A stretch of 64,000 bases of DNA from Sulfurimonas marina (lineage in GTDB: Bacteria > Campylobacterota > Campylobacteria > Campylobacterales > Sulfurimonadaceae). The notes below the pieces were generated by a model that saw only the letters and a program-made list of their open reading frames with translations, was not told where the DNA came from and ran no database searches. Positions 1-8,777 of the stretch are shown in pieces. The stretch is taken from the NCBI RefSeq assembly GCF_014905095.1, contig NZ_CP041165.1:1178001-1242000 (forward strand), in the 5' to 3' direction. Both the position numbers and the translations under genes were made by a program. Every line of letters starts with the position of its first letter. Position 1 is the first letter of the stretch.

Positions 1-2242
1 GCTCCTCTATTCGTCTTGAGAAAAGTTTTCGATCGTAAGCTGATTCCACGCCGCTTACATTGAGGTATCCGATCTCATCATCCATCCCAAAAAGAGCAAC
101 TGCGGCATACACCTGCATACTGGCAACTTCAAGGTCGTTGATAGCTCCAGTCTCCATCCCCTCTTCTCCAAACTTCTCCATTTTTGCTATACGTCCGGCT
201 AAAAGGACACACACATCGTTAAAAAGTTCCTCTTTTGAAGTAGCATCGACATAGTCATCGTTATGGTACGATACAAACCCCAAAGTCTCGCTTCTTGGAG
301 CTACCGTTACCTGCTCTATTTTAATATCGGGCAGTAAGAAGAAAGAGAGCACTGCATGTCCCGCTTCATGGTACGCAGTTTTTGCCATTGACTTCTCGAT
401 ATCCCGGATCTGTTTGTTCTCTAATTTAGCTCCATATTTTATAATATTAATTTGCTCTAATAAGATCTCTTCTGTAAGTTCTTTAAGCCCTTTTCGTGCG
501 GCTTGCAGGGCTGCTTCTTGCCCTATACGTTGCAGTTCGTTTCCGCTGAGACCTGAAATGTAGCGAACAACTTTCTCCACATCTATCTTTTTGTCATGCG
601 GTTTTTTGAGTACCTCCTCTATGAAAAAGCGTCTTGCTTCCATATCAAGCTTCGGTACCTCTATCCGGATATCTATACGTCCCGCTTTACTAAGTTCTTC
701 AGGAATATTTTCAACATTGCTAAGTGTTGCTATTGTAAACACAGGAGATTCAAAACTCCCGTTTAAAACATCTAGCTCCTCTTCAACAGGATGGGTACTC
801 ATAAGAGAGATTACACCGCTCATCACTCCCGGTGTGTCTATATCTTCTAAAAGTACGATTGCAGGAGCTGCAGCAAATGCCTGTGCATATGCTTTATGAA
901 TTTTCGCTGCATCAAAAAGTTCCGCACCGCTTACAACAATGTAGGGCATATCGCTCTCGTTAGCAAAAGCACGTGCCAAAAGCTTTTTTCCCATACCATG
1001 AGGACCGTATAAGAACATCCCCTTAGGCGGTGTCATATCGAACTGTTTTAGACGATCCGGCTCTTTTAAAAGAGCAAGTACCTCTTTAAGCTCATCTTTC
1101 ACCCGCTGTTGTCCCGCAACATCTGAGAACTTAATATCTGAAACATGTAGAGCATCGGGAGTTAAGATGGAGAGCTTCTCTTTTGCGTAAAAAGCGTTTT
1201 TGATCTTACACGTTACACTTTTATTCTCTTGTGTAATTTCCCAATCAAGAGTGATGCGCATATGTTGTTGAGAGATCTTTTTAATGAAAAGGTGCTGCTC
1301 TTTAAGCACATTGTTTACAAACTCCATTGCTTCATCTAAAACATCAAAATGGATCCCTTCAAGCTCAGGTGTTACTTTGAGAGCTTCATATACCTGTGTA
1401 AATATAAGCTCCGGTATTTTTTGAATAATATGTCTAGCATTTATGTAAGGTGAGAGTGAGAGTGTCAGCAATGATGCAAACTTGTCAAAGTTTGAGTACT
1501 CGATCTCCATTTTTGAATCTTTTGCAAAGTGCTGTGACATCTCATGAATCGTTCTTGCAGCTATCTTGATAAGTGCTGAGAGAGAAAGACGGTTAAACGG
1601 GATAACAGTATACTCATTTAAAAGTGAAAGCAGCTTTTTATCAAAAGCCTCCTCTTTCATACCGTTTACCATTACATACTCTTGGGCAAGCTTCTCCATA
1701 AGGTAAGTGTGTGCTTGAAGCCTATCTGTTTTTAGAAGCTCTTTAAAGTCTTGTCTCTGTACAATTGAGCCAAGCTTTGTAGTTGTCATAATAACAACAA
1801 CCTGAGAGAAATCAATTTCATTTACCTCATTACCGCCAAAGAGCGAGTACAAAGCCAGCTGTGTTTGAAAATCCCCTTTTTCTATATCTTCAAAGATCAA
1901 TATAGATTTTGGATTTTCTCTGACAAATTCAACTACTTCGGAAGAGATAGATGGCAGGGAAAACTGCTCCATTCCCATAGAGACATTACCGCTGTATTGT
2001 TCCATATTGAATGTCTTGATATTTTGAAGTTCTTTATCTGCTTGTAAAAGTGTTTGTGCAAGATAGTGTTTCCCGCTGTTTGCAAGTCCAATGAAGGTAA
2101 AAAGTGCCCTTACCTTTTTTTTCGATTTTAGTAAACTTGATTGCAGTAAACTTTTTGTCAGTGTACTTACGGCCTCTTGTTGATCAAAAATTTTTTCGTT
2201 TAATAACTCTTCGATTGAATTGTCATAACTTGAATTTTGCAT
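1..2242 (-). CDS. Clp-like/FtsH-like double AAA protein with M41 zinc protease domain (3' end outside window)
   Basis: This frame is open from an ATG at 2242 to the window edge, about 747 codons. The N-terminal part is a Clp-type AAA module, with a Walker A-like GLANSGKH at residues 52-59 and a Walker B-like ILIFEDIEK near 110. A second module resembles the FtsH AAA domain: it begins around FSDVAGQ (about 372) and has GPHGMGKK (413-420) and IVLLEDID. It is followed by an M41 peptidase domain with an intact HEAGH zinc motif at 625-629 and a downstream INDLEVAS segment that carries the expected third zinc ligand. I see no transmembrane segment before the AAA domains, unlike true FtsH. In both AAA modules the Walker A Ser/Thr is replaced (His, Lys) and the Walker B Asp-Glu order is swapped to Glu-Asp. 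It is probably a soluble protease or chaperone with altered ATPase activity; the substrate is unknown. Confidence 0.85.
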   Translation of the reverse strand, partial: MQNSSYDNSIEELLNEKIFDQQEAVSTLTKSLLQSSLLKSKKKVRALFTFIGLANSGKHYLAQTLLQADKELQNIKTFNMEQYSGNVSMGMEQFSLPSISSEVVEFVRENPKSILIFEDIEKGDFQTQLALYSLFGGNEVNEIDFSQVVVIMTTTKLGSIVQRQDFKELLKTDRLQAHTYLMEKLAQEYVMVNGMKEEAFDKKLLSLLNEYTVIPFNRLSLSALIKIAARTIHEMSQHFAKDSKMEIEYSNFDKFASLLTLSLSPYINARHIIQKIPELIFTQVYEALKVTPELEGIHFDVLDEAMEFVNNVLKEQHLFIKKISQQHMRITLDWEITQENKSVTCKIKNAFYAKEKLSILTPDALHVSDIKFSDVAGQQRVKDELKEVLALLKEPDRLKQFDMTPPKGMFLYGPHGMGKKLLARAFANESDMPYIVVSGAELFDAAKIHKAYAQAFAAAPAIVLLEDIDTPGVMSGVISLMSTHPVEEELDVLNGSFESPVFTIATLSNVENIPEELSKAGRIDIRIEVPKLDMEARRFFIEEVLKKPHDKKIDVEKVVRYISGLSGNELQRIGQEAALQAARKGLKELTEEILLEQINIIKYGAKLENKQIRDIEKSMAKTAYHEAGHAVLSFFLLPDIKIEQVTVAPRSETLGFVSYHNDDYVDATSKEELFNDVCVLLAGRIAKMEKFGEEGMETGAINDLEVASMQVYAAVALFGMDDEIGYLNVSGVESAYDRKLFSRRIEE

Positions 2243-2325
2243 TTCTTACCCTACTTTATTCTAAAGCTTTGCGCTACTTACTCAAAGTATATCGAAAACT
2301 AACTCTCATTTTATAACTTATTAAT

Positions 2326-2331
2326 TATAAT
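2326..2331 (+). promoter_or_regulatory. -10 box for the octanoyltransferase-lipA-lpd operon
   Basis: A perfect TATAAT lies only 10 nt before the ATG at 2342, in the short divergent gap that also serves the AAA/M41 gene. There is no good -35 and no clear ribosome binding site. If this box is used, the leader would be only a few nucleotides long. Confidence 0.5.
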
Positions 2332-2341
2332 AGCCAGTAAT

Positions 2342-3133
2342 ATGCAAAAGATTCTAAAGAAATTTCGTTTATTGGATACACCTGTAGCAAACGCTTCATA
2401 CAATATGGCTGTAGATGAGGTACTCCTGCAAAGTTCCATAGAGAGTGGCATGCCTGTTTTAAGAGTCTATGAGTGGGAAGATGCACTCAGTTTTGGACGT
2501 TTTAACAAAGTCCACGAAATTCTTGATCTCAAAGCTGTAGATCTAAATGGGCTCTCATATGCTCGACGTTTAACGGGTGGCGGTGTACTGGTTCATGGAG
2601 GGGATATATCTTATTCATTGATTATGCCGCAAACTGCCCTTAATGATTTAAGCCCAAAAGAGAGTTACAGATACCTTTGCAGTTTTTTGCTTCACTTTTA
2701 TAAAAGGCTGGGACTTGAGCCAAAGTTTGCACAAGATCAAGATCTAACTATCTCAAAGTCAACTATCTGCACCGCTTCAAATGAACCGTACGATATTACG
2801 ATCAATGGTAAAAAGATAGGGGGCAATGCACAAAGATACAGTAAAAAGACTCTTTTTCAACACGGTTCTATTCCTATTAGAGTAGATACTAAACTTTTTA
2901 AAGAACTATTTTTAGAAAATGCTAATTTAGAAGATATAAACACATTAGAGAAGCTTGATATATTTTCAAGTAAAGATGAATTAAAAAAACTAATGATACA
3001 CTCATTTATAGAAAGTTTCAATGTAGAGCTTATAGATGATACTCTAACAGAGCAAGAGCTTCAAAAAATTGATGAGCTTCAAAAGACAAAGTATGACACT
3101 TATAAATGGAATATAGATGCAATACAGCTTTAA
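2342..3133 (+). CDS. LplA-fold lipoyl/octanoyl transferase, probably LipM-like octanoyltransferase
   Basis: This 263-residue protein belongs to the biotin/lipoate A/B protein ligase family. It has RRLTGGG at 75-81 and the lysine motif NGKKIGGNAQR around 155-165. It lacks the C-terminal accessory domain of E. coli LplA (about 338 residues), and a cysteine (C143) sits just before the lysine motif, where LipM-type octanoyl-ACP:GcvH transferases carry their nucleophile. The likely role is therefore transfer of octanoate to the E2 lipoyl domain, although a lipoate ligase is not excluded. The 3' end overlaps lipA by 17 nt, and lpd follows, so lipoylation and E3 genes are co-transcribed opposite the PDH operon. 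Confidence 0.85.
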   Translation: MQKILKKFRLLDTPVANASYNMAVDEVLLQSSIESGMPVLRVYEWEDALSFGRFNKVHEILDLKAVDLNGLSYARRLTGGGVLVHGGDISYSLIMPQTALNDLSPKESYRYLCSFLLHFYKRLGLEPKFAQDQDLTISKSTICTASNEPYDITINGKKIGGNAQRYSKKTLFQHGSIPIRVDTKLFKELFLENANLEDINTLEKLDIFSSKDELKKLMIHSFIESFNVELIDDTLTEQELQKIDELQKTKYDTYKWNIDAIQL

Positions 3134-3980
3134 AAGAAAGCCTGAGTGGCTGAGAAAGAAGATTAGTTTTAGCATAAATAAAGAGCTTGAATCGCTCTTG
3201 GAGCAACACAATATAAGTACAGTGTGCCAAGAAGCGATGTGCCCTAACATTAGTGAGTGCTTTTCAAAAAAACAGGCTACTTTTTTCATTATGGGTACCG
3301 AGTGTACAAGGCGATGTACCTTCTGTGCGGTTGATAAGGGTCATCCAAAACCATTAGATCATCAAGAGCCTGCAAACATTGCCAAAGCAGTAAAAATCAT
3401 GGGCTTAAGACATGTAGTAATTACAAGCCCTACCCGTGATGATCTCTCTGATGGGGGAGCCCAGCACTTCTGCAAAACTGTACAGGCGATAAAAGATATG
3501 GATAACTCCATTGTCGTTGAGATTCTCATCCCTGATCTTCAAGAAGATAAAGATTCGATCAAACAGATCGCAAATAGTGATGCAGACATAGTTGCTCATA
3601 ACCTTGAGACTATTCCCAGACTTTACCACATAAGAAAAGGGGCTTCCTACAAGCGCTCACTAAATGTTCTAAAAATGTTAAAAGAGTACAACTCCAAAAT
3701 AGCTACAAAAAGCGGGATTATGGTAGGTCTTGGTGAAAAACGCGATGAGGTTTTAGAGCTGATGCAACACCTCTTAGATGTAGGATGTGAGTATTTCAGC
3801 ATCGGACAATATCTCCAACCAACTCAAAAACATGAAAACATAGTAGAATATGTACATCCAAGCGAGTTTGAAACACTCAGAATAATAGGGCTTGATATGG
3901 GGTTTAGATATATACAAAGTTCCCCATATACAAGAAGCAGTTATATGGCACACGAGTATTTGGAGCATCAAAATGGATAG
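3117..3980 (+). CDS. lipA: Lipoyl synthase
   Basis: A radical-SAM enzyme that inserts two sulfurs into protein-bound octanoyl groups. The auxiliary-cluster cysteines C37, C42 and C48 (C-x4-C-x5-C) and the radical-SAM cysteines C63, C67 and C70 (C-x3-C-x2-C) are present, as is the C-terminal RSSY motif (273-276) that supplies the auxiliary-cluster serine. The length of 287 residues is normal. It starts inside the end of the octanoyltransferase gene and ends inside lpdA, giving a tightly coupled three-gene operon. Together with the preceding gene it forms a complete octanoyl-to-lipoyl pathway for the E2 encoded in the converging operon. Confidence 0.96.
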   Translation: MQYSFKRKPEWLRKKISFSINKELESLLEQHNISTVCQEAMCPNISECFSKKQATFFIMGTECTRRCTFCAVDKGHPKPLDHQEPANIAKAVKIMGLRHVVITSPTRDDLSDGGAQHFCKTVQAIKDMDNSIVVEILIPDLQEDKDSIKQIANSDADIVAHNLETIPRLYHIRKGASYKRSLNVLKMLKEYNSKIATKSGIMVGLGEKRDEVLELMQHLLDVGCEYFSIGQYLQPTQKHENIVEYVHPSEFETLRIIGLDMGFRYIQSSPYTRSSYMAHEYLEHQNG

Positions 3981-5322
3981 ATATGAAGTAGTAATAATCG
4001 GAGCAGGCCCAGGTGGCTATCAGGCGGCATTAGAACTTGGCAATGCAGGTAAAAAAGTGTTACTCATTGACAAAGCAAAAAAGAATATAGGCGGGGTTTG
4101 TTTAAATGTCGGTTGTATCCCTACAAAAAACTATCTTCATAATGCTGAATTTATCTCTAAAATAGAGCATTTTATGGATTCTGGTGTAAATCTTCAGTAC
4201 GAGGGGCTCAATCTGGGACGCCTGCAAACAAAAACTACAGCACTTATAGATGAGATAAGAAGTGGTGTTGTGTGGATGCTTGATCAAAACAGTGTTGAGC
4301 TGCTTTATGGAGAGGTAACATTTCTCGATCAACAAACCATTAAAGTTGACAATACAATCATAGAGTTTGACAAGTGTATAGTAGCTACCGGTTCAAAACC
4401 CAGAGAACTTGAATTCTTACCGTTTGACGGCAAACAGATCATATCAAGCAATGAGCTTTTTACCCTTGAAGCACTTCCAAAATCTATCACAATAGTTGGA
4501 AGCGGTGCCATAGGGTGTGAAGCTGCATCTTTTTTCAATGCTTTTGGGGTAAAAGTAACACTTCTAAGCAGAGGTGAGATGATACTTTCCAAAGAGGATA
4601 TCGATGTTGCAAAAGCACTTAAACGTGTATTTAAAAGAGGTGGTATAGAGCTCATCGATTCAGCTTCTATCAAAAGCGTCAACAAGTTTACTGAAGGTGT
4701 GGAACTAACGATCGAATCAGGTAATGAAGAGCAAGTGCTAAAAAGTGATGTAGTTTTAAGTGTCTCAGGTCGTATTCCAAATACTTCTGAACTGAACTTA
4801 GAAAATGCAGGTATAAAGCTTGACACAAAAGGTTTTATAGAGATAAATGAAGCATTTCAAACGACAAATAGTAATATCTATGCCGTGGGTGATTGTATAG
4901 ATACTCCGGGACTAGCCCATACAGCGTATAAAGAGGGGAAAATAACCGCTTATAACATCATAAACTCTACTTCAAAAGCAAATACACACATATCACCTTC
5001 TACAGTTTATACAAACCCGCAAGTAGCAACCTGTGGATTAAAAGAGAGCGATGCACAAAATAAAAATATTGATATAGACGTAAAGAAGGTATATTTCAAG
5101 GCCAATGCAAAAGCAAAAATATTAGGCGATGACTCCGGTTTTGCAAAAGTAATAGTTTCAAAAGAAGATAGAACAATTTTAGGAGCAGCTATTATAGGTG
5201 TAGAAGCTACGGAGATTATCCATGAGCTTGTATTTTCCGTAGAGAAAAAACTCACAATAGATGAGCTTAGAGATGTGATCCACGCTCATCCAAGTGTGTC
5301 GGAGATTATAAGTTATCTATAA
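3973..5322 (+). CDS. lpdA: Dihydrolipoamide dehydrogenase (E3)
   Basis: A flavoprotein of 449 residues that reoxidises dihydrolipoyl groups with NAD. I chose the ATG at 3973, which overlaps the end of lipA, because the FAD-binding motif IIGAGPGGYQ then starts at residue 8; a longer frame from 3892 adds only non-homologous residues. The redox disulfide is C43-x4-C48 in GGVCLNVGCIPT, the NAD-binding Rossmann motif GSGAIGCE follows, and the C-terminal catalytic HAHPSVSE is present. The last 17 nt overlap the 3' end of the converging ACP gene. Context makes it the E3 of the neighbouring pyruvate dehydrogenase. Confidence 0.95.
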   Translation: MDRYEVVIIGAGPGGYQAALELGNAGKKVLLIDKAKKNIGGVCLNVGCIPTKNYLHNAEFISKIEHFMDSGVNLQYEGLNLGRLQTKTTALIDEIRSGVVWMLDQNSVELLYGEVTFLDQQTIKVDNTIIEFDKCIVATGSKPRELEFLPFDGKQIISSNELFTLEALPKSITIVGSGAIGCEAASFFNAFGVKVTLLSRGEMILSKEDIDVAKALKRVFKRGGIELIDSASIKSVNKFTEGVELTIESGNEEQVLKSDVVLSVSGRIPNTSELNLENAGIKLDTKGFIEINEAFQTTNSNIYAVGDCIDTPGLAHTAYKEGKITAYNIINSTSKANTHISPSTVYTNPQVATCGLKESDAQNKNIDIDVKKVYFKANAKAKILGDDSGFAKVIVSKEDRTILGAAIIGVEATEIIHELVFSVEKKLTIDELRDVIHAHPSVSEIISYL

Positions 5323-5548
5323 AATAGTTTGCCATCTCCTCCACTGAACCCACTTTTGCATAATCTGCTTCAGGCACTTCGACACCAGTTTTTTCATGCA
5401 TAGCAGTAAGTATCTTTAGAAAATCAAACGAATCTATCTCTAGTGAACGTTGAATGTTTGCAGTTAATTCTATCTCCTCCTCTTCAACATCAGGTGCGAT
5501 CTCAAGTATCGCTTTTATGATCATAGTTTGTAGTTCCTCTTTTGTCAT
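5306..5548 (-). CDS. Acyl carrier protein
   Basis: An 80-residue acidic four-helix carrier protein. S40 in EIDSFDF is the expected phosphopantetheine site; most ACPs have DSL, so the Phe is a small variation. It is the last gene of the acs-PDH operon, overlapping the E2 catalytic gene by 4 nt, and its own end overlaps lpdA. It is far from any fatty-acid synthesis gene. Because LipM/LipB-type enzymes take octanoate from octanoyl-ACP, a dedicated ACP for lipoylation is an attractive reading, but this is inference from position. Confidence 0.88.
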   Translation of the reverse strand: MTKEELQTMIIKAILEIAPDVEEEEIELTANIQRSLEIDSFDFLKILTAMHEKTGVEVPEADYAKVGSVEEMANYFIDNL

Positions 5549-6282
5549 AACATCTCCTTTGGATTTTGTAATATAGTATTTAATGTGTCTAAAAATTTTG
5601 CACCGATTCTACCATCGGTTGCACGGTGGTCCCCTGCAAGTGTAGCCTGCATCACTTTTCTCACACAAAGTGCATCACCTTCGGCCCAAGGAGCATCTTT
5701 TATAATCCCAAAGCCTATTACTGCAACTTGCGGTGGATAGATAACGCCAAACACGCTGTCAACTCCTAAGTCACCGAGATTTGTGATCGTAATAGTTTGT
5801 GCCATCAACTCACTTGAACGCAATTTACTTGCACGAGTCCTTGTTATCAAATCACCTAAAGACTCCATAGTATCGTTTAGATTTTTAATATCTGCATGTA
5901 AAAGTGCAGGTGTTATCAAACCGCCCTTTCTTAGAGCTATTGCAATTCCAGGATGTATCGCTTCACTGATATGTAGCTCATCCTCATGCCAAAAACCGTT
6001 TAACTCAGGTACCTTTTTTAAGGCTACAACAGCTGCTCGTATAAGCATTGCAGCAGGCAAAATTCTATTTTGTATATCTCTTTGTTTATTAAGCTCTTCG
6101 AGGTACTCTAAAGCAGGCGTCATATTGATTGTTGTTGAGAGATAATAGTGTGGTATCTCGGCATTTGACTTGCTCATGGCAGCTGCAATCGCCTGACGCA
6201 TACCATCTTTAGTCTCTTTAGCTTTAGTCTCTTTAGCAACTGCTGTTTCCTGCTCTTTTGGTTTTTCTTCATCAACAGCCAC
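5545..6282 (-). CDS. 2-oxoacid dehydrogenase E2 acyltransferase, catalytic domain (C-terminal part of a frameshifted gene)
   Basis: This 245-residue frame holds the whole acetyltransferase domain, with the catalytic motif [11 protein letters not shown] (H219, D223) near the C-terminus. The nominal start is a GTG with no good ribosome binding site, because the frame is the continuation of the lipoyl-domain gene just upstream (6285-6824). Between them the coding sense passes through a third frame that reads [16 protein letters not shown], so two small indels separate the halves. In an intact relative these would be one E2 of about 425 residues. It is followed by the ACP gene with a 4-nt overlap. 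Confidence 0.85.
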   Translation of the reverse strand: MAVDEEKPKEQETAVAKETKAKETKDGMRQAIAAAMSKSNAEIPHYYLSTTINMTPALEYLEELNKQRDIQNRILPAAMLIRAAVVALKKVPELNGFWHEDELHISEAIHPGIAIALRKGGLITPALLHADIKNLNDTMESLGDLITRTRASKLRSSELMAQTITITNLGDLGVDSVFGVIYPPQVAVIGFGIIKDAPWAEGDALCVRKVMQATLAGDHRATDGRIGAKFLDTLNTILQNPKEML

Positions 6283-6284
6283 TT

Positions 6285-6824
6285 TTATCTCTTGCGGGAG
6301 TTAAAGCTTCCAACTGAGCAAGTTGTATAACACCGTTTTTTCGGAGTTATGCTAGAGAGATCTATACCTAACTCTTCAGCTTTTTTTCTAGCTGCAGGTG
6401 ATACTTTAACATCGCTACTTTGCATCTTTAGAGGTGCTTCTGCTTTTATATTCGGCTTTTGCTCTTCTTCAGGCTCTATCTCTTTTTGCTCTTTCATCTC
6501 TTCTTCAGGCTCTATCTCTTTTTGCTCTTTCATCTCTTCTTTTGGTTCAGGTTTAGGCTCTTCTACTTTTACTTCTACACTCTCATTTGCATCTGAACTT
6601 ATAATTGCCAAAGGGGTACCCACTTTACACTCGGTCTCTTCCTCTACCAAAAGCTTCTCAACAATACCCTCTTCAAAAACCTCAATCTCTATAACACCTT
6701 TAGAGGTCTCAACTTCAGCGATCACATCACCTTTGCTAACTTTGTCACCCTCTTTTACATGCCACTCCATTAAAACAGCTGATTCCATATCGGCACCGAG
6801 ACTCGGCATTACAAATTCACTCAT
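6285..6824 (-). CDS. 2-oxoacid dehydrogenase E2, lipoyl domain and start of E1/E3-binding domain (N-terminal part of a frameshifted gene)
   Basis: Residues 1-75 form a biotinyl/lipoyl domain with K42 in VETSKGVIE as the lipoylation site. A Glu/Lys/Pro-rich flexible linker contains a 12-residue repeat ([12 protein letters not shown], period 36 bp at 6462-6540). A peripheral-subunit-binding domain begins with [15 protein letters not shown] and then breaks off. After TPKK the frame turns into Cys/Arg-rich nonsense and stops; deleting one A from the A6 run restores a sensible PSBD. The lipoyl Lys is the substrate for the neighbouring LipM-like enzyme and LipA. The start overlaps the end of the E1 beta gene by 4 nt. 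Confidence 0.85.
   Translation of the reverse strand: MSEFVMPSLGADMESAVLMEWHVKEGDKVSKGDVIAEVETSKGVIEIEVFEEGIVEKLLVEEETECKVGTPLAIISSDANESVEVKVEEPKPEPKEEMKEQKEIEPEEEMKEQKEIEPEEEQKPNIKAEAPLKMQSSDVKVSPAARKKAEELGIDLSSITPKKRCYTTCSVGSFNSRKR
6462..6540 (-). repeat. 36-bp tandem repeat in the E2 linker
   Basis: Two full copies plus a 7-nt partial copy of a 36-bp unit encode the acidic/basic linker between the lipoyl and subunit-binding domains. The repeat keeps frame, so copy-number change would only lengthen or shorten the swinging arm. Confidence 0.85.
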
Positions 6825-7801
6825 GATACACCTACCGTTTTTATAGCAGCTTCAACTATTTTGTCCGCCTGTGGCAATGCTGCATCTTCAAGATGTTTAG
6901 CATAAGGTAACGGTACCTCTGCCGTACATACTCTACTCATTGGAGCATCTAACTCATAAAAAGCCTGCTCGTTAATACGTGCCATAATCTCGGCAGATAA
7001 ACTCCCGCTTTTCCACCCCTCGTCAACTATAACCACTTTATGCGTCTTTGCTATTGAGGCCATAATGGTTTCATCATCTAACGGACGAAGCGAGCGCAGA
7101 TCTATCACCTCTGCATCGATCCCCTCTTTTGCCAAAGACTCGGCTGCTTCAAGTGCTTTAAACACACTTATTCCATATGTAAGGATCGTTACATCTTTAC
7201 CCTCTTTTTCTACTTTTGCTTTGCCTATTTCAAGAGGTATGGCATCTAAATCTAGTTCACCTTTTGCATTATACAAAAGTGCATTTTCAAATATAAGTAC
7301 AGGATCAGGGTCTTGTAATGCCAGACCAACCATATCGTATGCATCTTGCACAGTTGCCGGAGTTAAGATCTTTAAACCGGGAATATGTGCGAACCAGCCT
7401 TCAAGTGAGTGTGAATGCTGAGCTCCAAGTTGCTTGCCCCCACCTGTCGCCATACGAATTACCAATGGAACATTAAACTGTCCACCCGACATATGTAAAA
7501 GTGTTGCGGCATTATTCATTATCTGATCGAGTGCCAAAAGGCTGAAGTTCACCGTCATTATCTCTACGATCGGACGCATACCGTTAAGTGCTGCACCTAT
7601 TCCGGCACCTGTAAATGTAGACTCACTCAGAGGAGTGTCAATAATTCTTTGCTCGCCAAACTTCTCTAAAAGTCCCATACTCACAGCATAACACCCACCG
7701 TAGTGACCTACATCTTCCCCCATTAAAAATACTCGCTCATCAGCACTCATAGCATCATCTATAGCCGCCCTTACAGCTTCACGGTATGTTGTCTCAGCCA
7801 T
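6821..7801 (-). CDS. pdhB: Pyruvate dehydrogenase E1 component, beta subunit
   Basis: A 326-residue protein of the transketolase pyrimidine-binding and C-terminal domains. It starts [17 protein letters not shown] and contains [20 protein letters not shown] and the C-terminal transketolase segment [12 protein letters not shown], all typical of PDH/acetoin E1 beta. It pairs with the alpha subunit encoded immediately upstream (8-nt overlap) to decarboxylate a 2-oxoacid with thiamine diphosphate. Pyruvate is the most likely substrate; acetoin dehydrogenase E1 is closely related and cannot be excluded by eye. Confidence 0.9.
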   Translation of the reverse strand: MAETTYREAVRAAIDDAMSADERVFLMGEDVGHYGGCYAVSMGLLEKFGEQRIIDTPLSESTFTGAGIGAALNGMRPIVEIMTVNFSLLALDQIMNNAATLLHMSGGQFNVPLVIRMATGGGKQLGAQHSHSLEGWFAHIPGLKILTPATVQDAYDMVGLALQDPDPVLIFENALLYNAKGELDLDAIPLEIGKAKVEKEGKDVTILTYGISVFKALEAAESLAKEGIDAEVIDLRSLRPLDDETIMASIAKTHKVVIVDEGWKSGSLSAEIMARINEQAFYELDAPMSRVCTAEVPLPYAKHLEDAALPQADKIVEAAIKTVGVS

Positions 7802-8768
7802 TACTCACCTCCGAGTATACAAATTTTTCCAGATCTTCTAAAGGTTCTAACTCAGAGTTTTCCGCAAATGTAACAGCGTCATCTATAGTATCTTTTATCT
7901 CTGCTTCTATCGCTTCAATGTCAAGCTCAGACCACAATCCAAGCTCTTTTAATTTTTGCTCGAAAACAACTAACGGGCCTTTTTCTTTCCACTCTTTTAC
8001 TTCTTCTTTTTCACGGTAAAGCTCTGCATCAAACATCGAATGGGCACGGAAACGATAAGTCAGACACTCTAAAAATACAGGTTTGGAACTATCTTTTATA
8101 TCTTCAACTGCCCGAGCAGCAGCTTTAGCAATCTCTATAACATCCATCCCGTCAACCTGTTTTGCATGTATGTTATACGACTCCGCTTTTTTATAGATAT
8201 CTGTCTGAGATTCCGTATATTGCAGTGCTGTACCCATTGCATAACGGTTATTCTCACATACAAAAAGTATAGGCAGTTCCCATAATGCTGCAAGATTAAG
8301 CGACTCATGAAATTCACCCTCGGCAACTGCACCGTCACCAAAAATAGCTACGGTCACTCTTTTTCTGTTTTGCATCTTGTCAGCTAATGCCATCCCCACA
8401 GCCAGAGGAAGACCACCGCCAACTATGGCACTCCCTCCGTAAAATCTGCTTTTAGCATCAAAAAGGTGCATCGAACCACCGCGTCCACGCGAACACCCAT
8501 CCACTTTTCCATACATTTCCGCCATAATACTTTTTGCACCCACACCCCGAATAAGTGCATGGCCGTGTTCTCTGTATGTTGCGAGTATCGCATCATCTTC
8601 GCTCAGGGCATCCATCAATCCAACAGCTACTGCTTCTTCCCCAATATACAGATGTAAAAAACCGCGTATCTTTTGTGCCGAATAAAGCTCTATACACTTC
8701 TCTTCAAAACGCCTAATTAAAAGCATCTTTGAGTAAAACTCTTTTGCTTTTTCTATGGTTAAGTTCAT
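7794..8768 (-). CDS. pdhA: Pyruvate dehydrogenase E1 component, alpha subunit
   Basis: A 324-residue thiamine-diphosphate subunit. The ThDP motif runs from [15 protein letters not shown] to VCENN, preceded by [11 protein letters not shown], and the phosphorylation-loop region [12 protein letters not shown] is PDH-like. Genes overlap head to tail (acs, 9-nt gap, alpha, beta, E2, ACP), implying one transcript. Most Campylobacterota use pyruvate:ferredoxin oxidoreductase, so a full PDH is a noteworthy alternative route to acetyl-CoA plus NADH. Confidence 0.9.
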   Translation of the reverse strand: MNLTIEKAKEFYSKMLLIRRFEEKCIELYSAQKIRGFLHLYIGEEAVAVGLMDALSEDDAILATYREHGHALIRGVGAKSIMAEMYGKVDGCSRGRGGSMHLFDAKSRFYGGSAIVGGGLPLAVGMALADKMQNRKRVTVAIFGDGAVAEGEFHESLNLAALWELPILFVCENNRYAMGTALQYTESQTDIYKKAESYNIHAKQVDGMDVIEIAKAAARAVEDIKDSSKPVFLECLTYRFRAHSMFDAELYREKEEVKEWKEKGPLVVFEQKLKELGLWSELDIEAIEAEIKDTIDDAVTFAENSELEPLEDLEKFVYSEVSNG

Positions 8769-8777
8769 ATTAGTCCT

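Noticed and set aside
60-2316. Several plus-strand reading frames over the AAA/M41 gene
   Set aside because: They are antisense shadows of one continuous minus-strand coding frame with clear motifs.
6300-6335. Programmed -1 frameshift at the A-rich slippery-looking site in E2
   Set aside because: A -1 shift there runs into a stop; rejoining needs a +1-type change and then a second change, and speA is broken in a similar way, so indels are simpler.
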